Positions 9,163 to 17,406 are shown, counted from the first letter of the stretch. The stretch: 64,000 bases of DNA from Paenibacillus sp. NFR01 (GCF_900111565.1 NZ_FOIK01000001.1:1271309-1335308); one strand, 5' to 3'. Program-made: numbers and translations. Notes: generated from the letters alone by a model not told the origin.

Positions 9163-9585
9163 CTACGGCGAAACGGCTAACGTCAGTGTCGGCATGGAAT
9201 GCTGCGTCCTTGCGGTGACATGCGAGGTAACCGAATAAGACCCCGCTTCAGCGATATTCCCATCCGCCTGGTAGATCCCTTTCTCTTTAAGCGTTCCTTG
9301 CAGCTTATCCAAGACCTTTCCCGACTCCTGGTCGGTAATTTCGAACATCACTTCTTTCGCATCATCCACCGGCTGGCCATCCTGCGTGACCTCAGCCGTA
9401 AAAGTGACCGGCTCGCCGGCCTTTACTTCCTCCGGTGACCAGCTCAGCTCGACATGGATCGGCTCCATGGACATCCCCGACATATTATGGGCCATTCCTT
9501 CATGACCGGTCCCTCCGGCGGAACATCCGCCCACGAGAAGAATCATGAATCCGCCTAAAAGCCATCGTTTGACCGTTTCGACCAT
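9163..9585 (-). CDS. YtkA/FixH-like lipoprotein
   Basis: A secreted lipoprotein of about 140 residues. The signal segment WLLGGFMILLVGGC ends in a lipobox, then comes a Met/His-rich linker (GHEGMAHNMSGMSMEP), then a YtkA-type Ig-like domain with LSWSPEEVKAGEPVTFTAEV. The Met/His segment suggests metal, perhaps copper, binding; that is inference. The start MVETVKRW is chosen for GGGAGG eight bases upstream. It ends about 60 bases before metH and may read into it, since no terminator is visible between them. Confidence 0.75.
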   Translation of the reverse strand: MVETVKRWLLGGFMILLVGGCSAGGTGHEGMAHNMSGMSMEPIHVELSWSPEEVKAGEPVTFTAEVTQDGQPVDDAKEVMFEITDQESGKVLDKLQGTLKEKGIYQADGNIAEAGSYSVTSHVTARTQHSMPTLTLAVSP

Positions 9586-9695
9586 CCGGCATTCCTCCCA
9601 TTCGCCTGCACAACTTACATCCGGCGTCAAAGAATCATTTTTACCATTATACACACAAAATTCACTTTTACGAGAGTCCGAACCTGGCATCTTGG

Positions 9696-9731
9696 CAAAA
9701 AAAGAAAAACCGAAGCCAATATGGCTCCGGT
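9696..9731 (-). terminator. Terminator after the HAD hydrolase gene
   Basis: On the minus strand ACCGGAGCC pairs with GGCTTCGGT (one wobble) around ATATT, followed by TTTTTCTTTTTTT. Confidence 0.85.
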
Positions 9732-9739
9732 TAATGGTA

Positions 9740-10525
9740 TTAAAGACCTTGAATGAGCGGCAGTAGCTCGCCCAGATGGCTAATCCGGTAATCCGGGGTG
9801 ATCTCCGGGTCAGCCGGTTTGCCGGTCCGGTTGATCCAGACCGTCGTCAGGCCCGCGGTCAGACCGCCAAGAATATCGGTCGTCAGCTTGTCCCCGACCA
9901 TAACGCCCTCTTCCGGCGGAATGTCCAGCAGCGAAAGGGCGTGGCGGAAAATCCCCACATCCGGCTTGCCTTTGCCGAACGTTCCCGAGATTACGACATG
10001 GTCAAAAAACGGGGTCAGCTCCGGCACGCCTTCCAGCTTCTCCTGCTGCAGCGCCGGGCAGCCGTTCGTGAGCAGCAGCAGCTTCACCTTGCCCTTCAGC
10101 GCCTCCAGCACCTGCAGCGTTTCTTCATACATATAAGGGCGTTTGCGGCGCTCCGCGGCGAAGGTGTCCGCCAGCCTGAGAGCCAGACCCTCTTCCTGGA
10201 TGCCGAGAGAGGCAAGGCCGCGCCGCCACGATTCCTCGCGGTAGACCGGAGCAAGCTGCTCCAATTGGCGGAATTCCGGCTGTTCTCCGGCCGTAAAATT
10301 CGCCCAGAGTGCTTCAAACGGGTTAATGCCAATCATTTTGGTAAAAGCGTACGTCTCGTACGATTCATAAAGGCCGCGCGCTTCGCGGCGTACAGCCGCC
10401 TCCAGCTCTGCAGGGTCAACCCCGTGGCCGGCGGCTTCGCACGCAGCGCGGAACGCTTCCTCCACGCTTCGCTCATCCCAAAGCAGCGTATCGTCCAGAT
10501 CAAAAAGTACGGCAGTAATCGGCAT
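9740..10525 (-). CDS. HAD family hydrolase (YfnB/YjjG-like)
   Basis: A 261-residue HAD phosphatase with an alpha-helical (C1) cap. Motif I is LFDLDDTLLWDE, motif II LLLTNG, the motif III Lys lies in GKGKPDVGIF, and motif IV is VMVGDKLTTDILGG. The DLDDT form and cap size fit the YjjG/YfnB group, which often dephosphorylates nucleotides or small phosphoesters. The substrate is not readable from sequence. A terminator follows directly. The gene lies 45 bases downstream of the membrane-protein gene. Confidence 0.83.
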   Translation of the reverse strand: MPITAVLFDLDDTLLWDERSVEEAFRAACEAAGHGVDPAELEAAVRREARGLYESYETYAFTKMIGINPFEALWANFTAGEQPEFRQLEQLAPVYREESWRRGLASLGIQEEGLALRLADTFAAERRKRPYMYEETLQVLEALKGKVKLLLLTNGCPALQQEKLEGVPELTPFFDHVVISGTFGKGKPDVGIFRHALSLLDIPPEEGVMVGDKLTTDILGGLTAGLTTVWINRTGKPADPEITPDYRISHLGELLPLIQGL

Positions 10526-10570
10526 AATGGTCTCCCTCTCCCTATCCTGTCTTTTTATATGAAGCGAATT

Positions 10571-11098
10571 TTATTCATGCACGAGCTCGATGTGGTTCAC
10601 TTTGGCAAATTCGGTCAGCCGTTCACCCATGGCTTTGATATCATAACGGTTCGTCAACCGGGTGAATACCCAATGCTTGCGTTTGCCTTTGTATTTGATC
10701 GAAACCATGCCGCGCGACAAAATGATCTTCTCGATCTCATTTGCGGTCAGCACCCGTTCCCGGTTGAACTTAAACGTCGACAGTCTGGAGCGGTCCACCT
10801 TCAAATACGGACGGCGGAAGAACATCAGTGCCGCAAGCAGGAAGTACAATACCGTACCGACCCAGTTGGTCAGCATACCGCTGCCTTTGGTCGAATCCAC
10901 GGCGCTGATCGCCCAGAACATGATGCCGAGCAACACCAGAATCGTCGGAAAAATAATGTTCCGGCCTTTAAAGGTATCCGTGTTTTTCGTTGCGCCTGCC
11001 GCTTTTGCCGCGTAAATCGAATCTTTGCCTTGCTTTTTGCGCTGCTTGTTCACTTGCTGCTGGTTGCGTTGAACCATTCTTTCCCAAGAACGGGCCAT
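10571..11098 (-). CDS. Two-helix membrane protein, unknown function
   Basis: A 175-residue protein with a very basic N-terminus (WERMVQRNQQQVNKQRKKQGK). Two hydrophobic segments, IIFPTILVLLGIMFWAI and VGTVLYFLLAALMFF, form a hairpin near residues 48-92. The cytoplasmic C-terminal half is rich in Lys/Arg and beta-strand-like (KFNRERVLTANEIEKI, VSIKYKGKRKHWVF), reminiscent of a small PH-like domain. I do not recognise a named family. The ORF is clean with normal codon use. Confidence 0.65.
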   Translation of the reverse strand: MARSWERMVQRNQQQVNKQRKKQGKDSIYAAKAAGATKNTDTFKGRNIIFPTILVLLGIMFWAISAVDSTKGSGMLTNWVGTVLYFLLAALMFFRRPYLKVDRSRLSTFKFNRERVLTANEIEKIILSRGMVSIKYKGKRKHWVFTRLTNRYDIKAMGERLTEFAKVNHIELVHE

Positions 11099-11152
11099 TT
11101 GTCAGTTCCCCCTAGGTTTCCCGTGATCAGCGAGAAATCAATTTATGCTATG

Positions 11153-11178
11153 AAAAAAACAACGGCTTAGGCCGGTGT
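11153..11178 (-). terminator. Terminator after the DUF896 gene
   Basis: On the minus strand a short hairpin (CGGC-CTAA-GCCG with a flanking ACA/TGT pair) is followed by seven T. The stem is short. Confidence 0.55.
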
Positions 11179-11187
11179 CTTGCTCAT

Positions 11188-11364
11188 TTAAGGTTCGTCC
11201 ACGATCTCGATGTTATCGAGCTGTGCGCGGAAATTGCGGCGGACGTTGCCAAGGTAGATTTCCCGGAGCTTTGCACGTTCCGCAAGCTCTTCTTCGTTCA
11301 GGCCGACGCTCTTTTGTTTGCGGGCCAATTCGTTGATGCGTGCGACCAGATCGTCAATGTTCAA
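11188..11364 (-). CDS. DUF896 (YnzC-like) small protein
   Basis: A 58-residue helical-hairpin protein: LNIDDLVARINELARKQKS, then GLNEEELAERAKLREIYLG and ending NIEIVDEP. These are the hallmarks of DUF896, whose B. subtilis member YnzC is encoded near lexA-yneA, as here. It starts with TTG seven bases after GGGAGGG. The molecular role of the family is not established; links to the SOS neighbourhood are contextual. Confidence 0.85.
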   Translation of the reverse strand: MNIDDLVARINELARKQKSVGLNEEELAERAKLREIYLGNVRRNFRAQLDNIEIVDEP

Positions 11365-11404
11365 TTCGATTCCCTCCCCTATAAATTCATACTAACTTTG
11401 CCAT

Positions 11405-11444
11405 GAGAAAAAGAGCTTGTCAAGGTTTACTCCCTGCAAGCTCT
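11405..11444 (-). terminator. Terminator after yneA
   Basis: On the minus strand AGAGCTTG and CAAGCTCT pair around a 17-base loop with a small inner stem, followed by TTTTTCTC. Confidence 0.75.
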
Positions 11445-11469
11445 CGCATCCTGCCTATCTGTTCACCCA

Positions 11470-11892
11470 TCATTCATAGACAGGCAATGTCAGTACATCT
11501 CCGGCCTTAATATCCCCGCTCTGCAGCCCGCTGGAGCGTTTAATTCCTTCAATATATACTACCGTCCGCATATCCGCGGGTTTGTTATCTTGGGCAATTC
11601 CCCATAGCGTGTCCCCATATTCTACAACGATCTGCTTTCCTTGCTTCACCGGCGTTACCGAACCGGCAAATACATTACTTACAACGGTGAACCCGGAGAT
11701 AATAAGCATGAGAATCAATGCCAGCTTCATAAATCCGCCGCGCAGCAGCAGTCTGCGGACAATCGCCGATGCCGTAGAAGTTGCAGAAGTGAAATTAAGG
11801 GACTGTATGGAAGACAAGGCTCCTGAAGGAGCGGAAGCTCCGGTCTTGGGCTCTTTATCGTAGATGCTCCGGTAGGTGCTGTATTTTAACAT
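11470..11892 (-). CDS. yneA: SOS-induced cell division suppressor, LysM protein
   Basis: A protein of about 140 residues. A cytoplasmic Ser/Thr/Ala-rich segment is followed by one transmembrane helix (FMKLALILMLIISGFTVVS) and an extracellular LysM domain (VVEYGDTLWGIAQD, then IKAGDVLTLPVYE). In B. subtilis the YneA membrane protein delays septation during the SOS response and is encoded divergently from lexA, exactly the arrangement here. The start MLKYSTYRS has GGAGG eight bases upstream; earlier Met codons lack spacing. The N-terminal cytoplasmic stretch is longer than I recall for the Bacillus protein. The promoter contains a perfect LexA box. Confidence 0.85.
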   Translation of the reverse strand: MLKYSTYRSIYDKEPKTGASAPSGALSSIQSLNFTSATSTASAIVRRLLLRGGFMKLALILMLIISGFTVVSNVFAGSVTPVKQGKQIVVEYGDTLWGIAQDNKPADMRTVVYIEGIKRSSGLQSGDIKAGDVLTLPVYE

Positions 11893-11931
11893 GTACATAA
11901 CCTCCAAACATTTGTTCTTAGTTCTACTCAC

Positions 11932-11960
11932 AATATAACACGAACATGTGTTTCGTTCAA
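11932..11960 (-). promoter_or_regulatory. yneA promoter with embedded LexA box
   Basis: On the minus strand, -35 TTGAAC and -10 TATATT are 17 bases apart. The spacer holds the LexA box CGAACATGTGTTTC (11941-11954), which matches the B. subtilis SOS consensus CGAACRNRYGTTYC at every position, so LexA should block RNA polymerase directly. Confidence 0.85.
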
Positions 11961-11969
11961 TCCCTTTTT

Positions 11970-11983
11970 CGAACAATTGTTCC
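11970..11983. promoter_or_regulatory. Second LexA-type box
   Basis: CGAACAATTGTTCC carries the GAAC-N4-GTTC dyad of the SOS operator. It lies between the yneA and lexA promoters and may help repress either gene. Confidence 0.7.
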
Positions 11984-12045
11984 CTTATTTTTTCGGAGGA
12001 CGTTTTTTAGACTCTCTTAATCTTTTGCGAATCTCTTTCCGTTCA

Positions 12046-12059
12046 AGAACTTATGTTTG
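12046..12059. promoter_or_regulatory. Third LexA-type box (weaker)
   Basis: AGAACTTATGTTTG keeps GAAC-N4-GTTTG and overlaps the lexA -35 region. It departs from the consensus at the first base. Confidence 0.5.
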
Positions 12060-12085
12060 TACGAACGGCAGTTCTATGTTATAAT
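12057..12085 (+). promoter_or_regulatory. lexA promoter with embedded LexA box
   Basis: -35 TTGTAC and -10 TATAAT are 17 bases apart. CGAACGGCAGTTCT (12062-12075) lies in the spacer and resembles the SOS box, consistent with autorepression of lexA. Confidence 0.8.
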
Positions 12086-12117
12086 TTTCCCAAACATATG
12101 ATATGGGGTTGATTCCG

Positions 12118-12744
12118 ATGTCTAAGATTTCGAACCGTCAACTGGCGATTCTGGAATTTATACGTAACGAAGTCCGCAGCAAGGGTTATCCTCCCTCTGT
12201 TCGTGAAATTGGCGAGGCTGTCGGCCTGGCCTCCAGTTCAACCGTACACGGCCATCTGGACCGTCTGGAGAAGAAGGGCCTGATCCGCCGCGACCCTACC
12301 AAACCGCGCGCGATTGAATTGCTCGGTCAGGAAGAATCGGAGAATGTGCATCAATTCGTGCAGACTGTTGCGCGTGTGCCGGTTGTCGGCAAGGTAACCG
12401 CGGGCGTTCCGATTACGGCCACCGAGAATATTGAAGACTATTTCCCGCTGCCGGTGCATTATGTCGGCGACAACAAGGTATTTATGCTTTCGGTTTCCGG
12501 CGACAGCATGATCGAAGCAGGCATTATGGACGGCGACTACGTCATTGTCCGCCAGCAGCAGACGGCCGATAACGGCGATATCGTCGTTGCGATGACGGAA
12601 GACGATGAGGCGACCGTCAAGACCTTTTACAAGGAACGCGACCACATTCGTCTGCAGCCGGAGAATCCAACGTACGAACCGCTGCGCTTGAACCGGGTCA
12701 CGATTCTTGGCCGGGTAATCGGACTGTTCCGCGATATCCATTAA
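12118..12744 (+). CDS. lexA: SOS repressor LexA
   Basis: Transcriptional repressor of the DNA-damage response, 208 residues. The N-terminal winged helix contains [20 protein letters not shown]. The C-terminal S24 protease fold has the Ala-Gly cleavage site in VTAGVP, the catalytic Ser in SGDSM and the catalytic Lys in TVKTFY. RecA filaments trigger self-cleavage. The start MSKISNRQL follows a GGGG stretch nine bases upstream; an ATG five codons earlier has no ribosome site. It is divergent from yneA with shared SOS operators and ends at a strong terminator. Confidence 0.97.
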   Translation: MSKISNRQLAILEFIRNEVRSKGYPPSVREIGEAVGLASSSTVHGHLDRLEKKGLIRRDPTKPRAIELLGQEESENVHQFVQTVARVPVVGKVTAGVPITATENIEDYFPLPVHYVGDNKVFMLSVSGDSMIEAGIMDGDYVIVRQQQTADNGDIVVAMTEDDEATVKTFYKERDHIRLQPENPTYEPLRLNRVTILGRVIGLFRDIH

Positions 12745-12791
12745 TGTAAGACGCAGTGCACAGCTTCCGCGATATTTCATTTTGTTGCATC

Positions 12792-12834
12792 AGACGCTCC
12801 CGCGTGTTCGTTCACGCCGGAGCGTCTTTCTTTA
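12792..12834 (+). terminator. lexA terminator
   Basis: AGACGCTCC and GGAGCGTCT pair, with an inner GCGTG/CACGC stem, followed by TTCTTTATT. Confidence 0.85.
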
Positions 12835-12907
12835 TTCACTCTCGGCTGCAGGCACAAGCGCCACAACAAACACATATATTGCTCCAAAGAGAGGAGCGTG
12901 GATAAAC

Positions 12908-13246
12908 ATGCCCAATTACCGCATCATTGTCGATCTATCGCAGCGCATGCTTTATTTGCTGGATAACGACCAGGTCACCCGCGGATTTCCGGTCGGCATC
13001 GGCCGAATGTTGACAGCTTCCCCTGTGGGCGAATATACCATTATCAACAAACAACCCAACCCCGGAGGACCGTTCGGCGCATTCTGGATGGGTCTGTCCA
13101 AGCCGCATTACGGCATTCACGGCACGGACGACCCCGCTTCCATCGGACATATGGTATCGCACGGCTGTGTTCGTATGTATAATGAAGACGTCCTCTCCCT
13201 CGCCGCGACCGTGCCCATCGGCACTCGCGTCACCATCCGGGCCTGA
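12908..13246 (+). CDS. L,D-transpeptidase (YkuD domain)
   Basis: A 112-residue catalytic domain with the YkuD signature: [10 protein letters not shown] followed by [12 protein letters not shown], where the Cys is the nucleophile. It begins directly in the catalytic fold ([18 protein letters not shown]) with no signal peptide and no LysM module, so it is shorter than the usual cell-wall enzyme. The family makes 3-3 peptidoglycan cross-links or anchors proteins; export of this copy is not evident. The ATG follows GAGGAG at about 11 bases. A bidirectional terminator follows. Confidence 0.85.
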   Translation: MPNYRIIVDLSQRMLYLLDNDQVTRGFPVGIGRMLTASPVGEYTIINKQPNPGGPFGAFWMGLSKPHYGIHGTDDPASIGHMVSHGCVRMYNEDVLSLAATVPIGTRVTIRA

Positions 13247-13285
13247 TCTTCTCTCGGTCAACTTCTGTTTTACTATCGCGCGACA

Positions 13286-13322
13286 CAAAAAAGCTCCCCG
13301 ATTATCGGGAAGCTTATCTTTT
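13286..13322. terminator. Bidirectional terminator
   Basis: AAGCTCCCCGAT pairs with ATCGGGAAGCTT (one mismatch). It has T-rich tails in both directions and serves the L,D-transpeptidase gene and the small gene on the other strand. Confidence 0.85.
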
Positions 13323-13338
13323 TTCCGGCCGAGAAGCC

Positions 13339-13551
13339 TTAAGGGATGTTGCGCAAGGTCTGAATAACCGCGGCGTTCAAACGAAGCGCTTCTTTAATGG
13401 AAGCTTTAGCTTCCAGCAGTTCGGTGCGTGCCACGCTCGGATTGGGCACACGGCGGAGATTATGCCGAATATCCGCCAGCCGGTCAAGCAGCACGGCTCT
13501 TTGTTTTCTTAGCAGAATAATGGAACGTCTTACACGCCAGCAAGCAGCCAT
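13339..13551 (-). CDS. Small helical protein, unknown
   Basis: A 70-residue basic, probably helical protein (MAACWRVRRSIILLRKQRAV, then LDRLADIRHNLRRVPN and LLEAKASIKEALRLNAAV). I recognise no family. The ATG is supported by GAGGTG six bases upstream; three codons earlier lies another ATG without spacing. It ends at a bidirectional terminator, which supports it being a real gene. Confidence 0.55.
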   Translation of the reverse strand: MAACWRVRRSIILLRKQRAVLLDRLADIRHNLRRVPNPSVARTELLEAKASIKEALRLNAAVIQTLRNIP

Positions 13552-13638
13552 ATTCCACACCTCTTTTCGTTTTCCTATAAGAGATGCAGCCGCAACCGGC
13601 TCGGCTTGTGCGATTATACGAATGAATCTGCCAATCTT

Positions 13639-13866
13639 TTATTTCTCTTCGGCAGCGAGACGAACACGAAACTCGTAAGCGTCCCGCCGGTACTCCATCC
13701 CGGCCACGGTAACGGTCTCCGGCGTCCATTTTTGCAGCGGACCCGCATAATCCGCGATGACAAGCGGCTTACCGTCTTTGAGCTGGACTACATATACCTT
13801 GGATTCCGAAAGCGCTGCTGTCAGCAGGTCAGCATTCGTCTCCAGTACTCGATAGGTTGAATTCAA
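13639..13866 (-). CDS. Small conserved-looking protein, unknown
   Basis: A 75-residue soluble protein with beta-strand-rich pattern (YRVLETNADLLTAALSE, then VYVVQLKDGKPLVIADYAG). It starts with TTG seven bases after a strong GGAGGAG. A plausible promoter lies about 60 bases upstream. No family is recognised; the good ribosome site and promoter argue that it is expressed. Confidence 0.6.
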   Translation of the reverse strand: MNSTYRVLETNADLLTAALSESKVYVVQLKDGKPLVIADYAGPLQKWTPETVTVAGMEYRRDAYEFRVRLAAEEK

Positions 13867-13923
13867 TGATTCTCCTCCTTGTCTCTATCTACGATTATTT
13901 TCCGTACAATATGCCAGACCTAC

Positions 13924-13952
13924 AATATAGCGGAAACCTGATAGGAACGCAA
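13924..13952 (-). promoter_or_regulatory. Promoter for the 75-residue protein gene
   Basis: On the minus strand, -35 TTGCGT and -10 TATATT are 17 bases apart, about 60 bases ahead of the TTG start. Confidence 0.5.
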
Positions 13953-13985
13953 GTCCGGGATCCCATGCTTGTCCTCCCCGTAAGC

Positions 13986-14014
13986 CAAAAAATCCCCGCC
14001 GGACCGGCAGGGTT
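13986..14014 (-). terminator. Terminator after the acyltransferase gene
   Basis: On the minus strand CCCTGCC pairs with GGCGGGG (one wobble), followed by six T. Confidence 0.7.
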
Positions 14015-14077
14015 GTTCAAGCATGTTATTGATATTATCAATGGCTTATCCATTTCGGCATACCTAAATGGGAGTTT

Positions 14078-15160
14078 TCATTTGCTACCTCTTCCTCCGA
14101 GCAGCAGCGCATTCAATCCCTTCGAGCGTCGGATGACAACCTGAGAGAAAGCCACACAGCAGCTGACTGCTATAACAGAACCGAAAAGGCAATAGCCATA
14201 AAAAAGCGCCTGCCCGTCGTTTAGCTTCCAATGAAGCAGCGGATAGACTCGCTCATACACGACATTAAACAGCACATGCTGGAGCAGATAGATGTCCAGG
14301 GAATAACGTCCCAGCAGAATAAACGGTTGACCCAGCTTTGTTTTTACCAGTCCTTTGCACAGATACAGCACCAGCAGGCTTCCCGTGAAACCCGTGACCA
14401 TCCGGTAAGCCATTCGTGCCATTTCAAGGATCGGGCTGCCTGAACCGAGCGTCATTTTGTGTACATAAATAAAATCCGTCGTATTCCATTCCGCAATGAG
14501 CACTACTTCCAAAGCAATAACCATTAGGAGCAGTACGGCAGTCCATTTTCGGGTCATCGGCCTCAATATTTCAGTTACGGCCGGCCTGTTCAGTGCATAC
14601 CCGCCTAGAAAGAACACATAAAAAAACTGCAAATAATAGATTCCATATTGTGAATGAATGGGTTCCGGAACAGTCCACAGCAAGATCAGCATCAGCACGT
14701 ATGCAGCCGGCCCGATCCATCTTGCCAAAGCAACGGACAAGAACAAGAGCAAATACATGAAATAATGCGCATACAAAAACCACAAATCCGGTGAGCGGAA
14801 CAAAGCGGAGCACAAAGCTGACGGGATCTCGCCCAGATGGATACCTCCAACCCCGATTATATTTGCTGCAGCCGAAATGAACACTAAAATTACTGTCCAA
14901 ACGGTATACGGAACGAGTATCCCTGTTGTTTTGTTGCGGAGATTGGCGTGAAGCGTACGGTTTTGCACGCTGAATACAGCCAAATAACCGCTGATCAACA
15001 TAAAGAGCGGCATGTGAAAGGAATAGATAGCCTGAAAAAGCGGATTGCCAAAATAGTCTCCGCCTGCCGGCGCTATCGTATATTGAAGGGCATGGCCAAA
15101 CACCACCAGAAAAATCGCCAGTCCTTTCGCGCTGTCCATCGTCTCCTGTCTTTGCACCAT
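14078..15160 (-). CDS. Membrane acyltransferase (Acyltransferase_3 family)
   Basis: A 360-residue integral membrane protein with about ten hydrophobic helices. The family motif is at the N-terminus: DSAKGLAIFLVVFGHALQY (catalytic-type His) and YSFHMPLFMLISGYLA. Relatives such as OafB- and fucose-O-acetylase-like proteins acetylate cell-surface sugars; the acceptor here is unknown. It stands alone with its own terminator. The gene appears somewhat less GC-rich than its neighbours, which might hint at transfer, though membrane proteins often drift that way. Confidence 0.85.
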   Translation of the reverse strand: MVQRQETMDSAKGLAIFLVVFGHALQYTIAPAGGDYFGNPLFQAIYSFHMPLFMLISGYLAVFSVQNRTLHANLRNKTTGILVPYTVWTVILVFISAAANIIGVGGIHLGEIPSALCSALFRSPDLWFLYAHYFMYLLLFLSVALARWIGPAAYVLMLILLWTVPEPIHSQYGIYYLQFFYVFFLGGYALNRPAVTEILRPMTRKWTAVLLLMVIALEVVLIAEWNTTDFIYVHKMTLGSGSPILEMARMAYRMVTGFTGSLLVLYLCKGLVKTKLGQPFILLGRYSLDIYLLQHVLFNVVYERVYPLLHWKLNDGQALFYGYCLFGSVIAVSCCVAFSQVVIRRSKGLNALLLGGRGSK

Positions 15161-15374
15161 TGACGCATACCTTCTCCCGGCGTCCCTGGCGCATCTAGCG
15201 CGGTTACGCCTAGTTTGAGAGAATTATATGCATCGAATATAGTAAATATTCTTTGGGAACTTTAGGGGCGGTTATGCTGCTGATTTACGGACAACTTGCG
15301 AGTCCATAGAACAATATATTAAGCGCGGCAACCTGGAAGATTGTGTTCAAACTCAAAAAATTATTAGTATCCTC

Positions 15375-15413
15375 AAAAAAAGCCTTCAACACCAATGGTG
15401 TCGAAGGCTTTTT
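15375..15413 (-). terminator. glnA terminator
   Basis: On the minus strand AAAAAGCCTTCGACACCA pairs with TGGTGTTGAAGGC, followed by TTTTTTT. Confidence 0.9.
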
Positions 15414-15422
15414 GGATTTGTC

Positions 15423-16751
15423 CTAGTACAGCGTCATATACTGATCTCTTTCCCACTCATGCACTTGGGTCCGGTAAATATCCCATTCGATTTCTTTCAG
15501 CTCATAGAAGTGGGCCAGGGCGTGCTCGCCGAGCGCTTCGGCAATCACATGGCTGCGGATCATTTCGTTCAGCGCTTCCTTCAGGTCGGCCGGCAGGCTT
15601 GGGATGCCTTCTTCGATCCGTTCTTCCTCGGACATCACGTAGATGTTGCGGTCGATCGGAGCCGGAAGATCAAGCTGGCGTTTGATACCGTCAAGGCCGG
15701 CTTTCAGCATAACCGCCAAAGCCAGGTACGGGTTCGCCGCAGGGTCCGGATTACGCACTTCGATGCGTGTGCTGAGTCCGCGGGAGGCCGGAATCCGGAT
15801 CATCGGACTGCGGTTGCTCGCCGACCAAGCCACATAACAAGGCGCTTCGTAGCCAGGAACCAGACGCTTGTACGAATTTACCGTCGGGTTGGTGATGGCC
15901 GCAAACGAACGGGCATGCTTCAGGATACCCGCCATATAATAACGGGCGGTTTCGCTAAGGCCCAGGTCATCGCTTTCATCATAGAACATATTGGTGTTAT
16001 CTTTGAACAAGGATTGATGCGCGTGCATCCCGGATCCGTTCATGCCAAACAAAGGCTTAGGCATAAAGGTTGCATGCAGGCCGTGCTGACGGGCTACCGT
16101 TTTCACGACAAGCTTGAAGGTTTGAATTTGGTCAGCCGCTTTAATGGCGTCGGCATATTTAAAATCGATTTCATGCTGGCCGGAAGCCACTTCGTGGTGG
16201 GAAGCCTCGATTTCGAAGCCCATTTCTTCAAGCGTAAGTACGATCTCGCGGCGGCAGTTCTCGCCCAGATCCATCGGCGCAAGGTCGAAATATCCGCCTT
16301 GGTCGTTCAGTTCTCTGGTCGGGTTACCGTTCTCATCGGTACGGAACAGGAAGAATTCCGGTTCTGGTCCAACGTTCATTGCCGTGAAGCCCATCTCTTC
16401 CGCTTCCTTCAGGCAGCGTTTCAGAATGCCGCGCGGGTCTCCGGCAAACGGTGTGCCGTCCGGCATATAGACATCGCAAATCAACCGTGCGACGCGGCTA
16501 TCGGTTACCCATGGGAAAATAACCCAGGTGCTGAGGTCAGGGTACAGGTACATGTCAGATTCTTCGATGCGGACATAACCTTCAATGGAAGAACCGTCAA
16601 ACATCATTTTATTGTCGAGTGCCTTTTCAAGCTGACTTACCGGGATCTCGACGTTTTTGATCGTGCCGAGCAGATCGGTAAATTGCAAACGGATGAAACG
16701 GACGTTTTCTTCCTTGGCAATGCGCAAAATATCCTCTTTAGAAAAGCTCAC
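15423..16751 (-). CDS. glnA: Glutamine synthetase, type I-alpha
   Basis: Makes glutamine from glutamate, ammonia and ATP as a cytoplasmic dodecamer. The 442-residue length fits the Gram-positive GSI-alpha form, which is feedback-inhibited and not adenylylated. Visible blocks are [25 protein letters not shown], the ATP/metal segment [14 protein letters not shown], the Glu flap in [13 protein letters not shown], and [11 protein letters not shown]. It is the second gene of glnRA, 32 bases after glnR, and ends at a strong terminator. In B. subtilis this enzyme also signals to GlnR, so the operon is self-regulating. Confidence 0.97.
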   Translation of the reverse strand: MSFSKEDILRIAKEENVRFIRLQFTDLLGTIKNVEIPVSQLEKALDNKMMFDGSSIEGYVRIEESDMYLYPDLSTWVIFPWVTDSRVARLICDVYMPDGTPFAGDPRGILKRCLKEAEEMGFTAMNVGPEPEFFLFRTDENGNPTRELNDQGGYFDLAPMDLGENCRREIVLTLEEMGFEIEASHHEVASGQHEIDFKYADAIKAADQIQTFKLVVKTVARQHGLHATFMPKPLFGMNGSGMHAHQSLFKDNTNMFYDESDDLGLSETARYYMAGILKHARSFAAITNPTVNSYKRLVPGYEAPCYVAWSASNRSPMIRIPASRGLSTRIEVRNPDPAANPYLALAVMLKAGLDGIKRQLDLPAPIDRNIYVMSEEERIEEGIPSLPADLKEALNEMIRSHVIAEALGEHALAHFYELKEIEWDIYRTQVHEWERDQYMTLY

Positions 16752-16783
16752 TTTACCCTCTCCCTTTCACGAGTGCGTTATGT

Positions 16784-17194
16784 TTATTTATTGAAAAACC
16801 GGGATAGCTCGCCCTGGATAAGCGAAACCTGTCCCGGTCTTTTCCCGGAAACCAGTTCCTGCTTAAGCAAACGGTGAAGCTGTGAATCGGACAATTCTCT
16901 GCGTCTGACTTCGGTATCCGGCGTAATGACCGTCGCTTCTTCCGATTCCTTGGACACAGGATTCATGACTTGCTTGATGCCGGCAATGTTGACGCCCTTC
17001 TCGATCAAGGCCTTGATTTCAAGCAGGCGCTCAACGTCGTTAAATGAAAACAAACGCTGGTTGCCGGAGGTGCGCGCAGGTACGATCAGGCTGTGCTGTT
17101 CATAATAGCGTATTTGTCTTGCAGATAAATCGGTTAATTTCATTACAATTCCTATTGGGAATAATGCCATATTTCTGCGGATTTCATCACCCAT
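16784..17194 (-). CDS. glnR: Glutamine synthetase repressor GlnR (MerR family)
   Basis: A 136-residue nitrogen-response repressor. The MerR winged helix is at the N-terminus: LTDLSARQIRYYEQHSLIVP, then TSGNQRLFSFNDVERLLEIK. The tail LIQGELSRFFNK is the type of C-terminal segment through which GlnR senses feedback-inhibited glutamine synthetase in Bacillus. It precedes glnA in one operon. A perfect GlnR/TnrA box lies just upstream of the promoter, so it very likely represses its own operon. Confidence 0.95.
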   Translation of the reverse strand: MGDEIRRNMALFPIGIVMKLTDLSARQIRYYEQHSLIVPARTSGNQRLFSFNDVERLLEIKALIEKGVNIAGIKQVMNPVSKESEEATVITPDTEVRRRELSDSQLHRLLKQELVSGKRPGQVSLIQGELSRFFNK

Positions 17195-17231
17195 GACTCA
17201 TCCAACCTTCCAATGATCTTTTTCTCATCTC

Positions 17232-17260
17232 ATTGTACATTTCCTCATTTGGCGTGTCAA
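17232..17260 (-). promoter_or_regulatory. glnRA promoter
   Basis: On the minus strand, -35 TTGACA and -10 TACAAT are 17 bases apart, about 40 bases ahead of glnR. Confidence 0.85.
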
Positions 17261-17265
17261 TGGTA

Positions 17266-17282
17266 TGTTAGATATACTTACA
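17266..17282. promoter_or_regulatory. GlnR/TnrA box
   Basis: TGTTAGATATACTTACA fits TGTNA-N7-TNACA exactly. It lies immediately upstream of the glnRA -35 element, as in B. subtilis. The rest of this 331-base gap to the YnbB-like gene holds only that gene's terminator and no ORF I would call. Confidence 0.88.
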
Positions 17283-17406
17283 GCTTTTATTCAACAACGC
17301 CATAATACGGTTCAAAGAAATGTAAGCTCTATGGAATCTGGACTCCAGAAGTATAACACATCCTGTTAGTTGGAAGCAAAGCACTGCATGAAAGCCTTTT
17401 CTATGT

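Noticed and set aside
13921-13975. Possible c-di-GMP (GEMM) riboswitch, from a GGAACGCAAGTCC stretch
   Set aside because: The second conserved helix and CACGCACAGGG segment are missing; a promoter explains it better.
14078-15160. Horizontal transfer of the acyltransferase gene on base composition
   Set aside because: A lower GC content is only an impression; no mobile-element remnant or repeat flanks it.
15459-16877. 472-codon frame opposite glnA
   Set aside because: Shadow of the highly conserved glutamine synthetase gene; composition is atypical.
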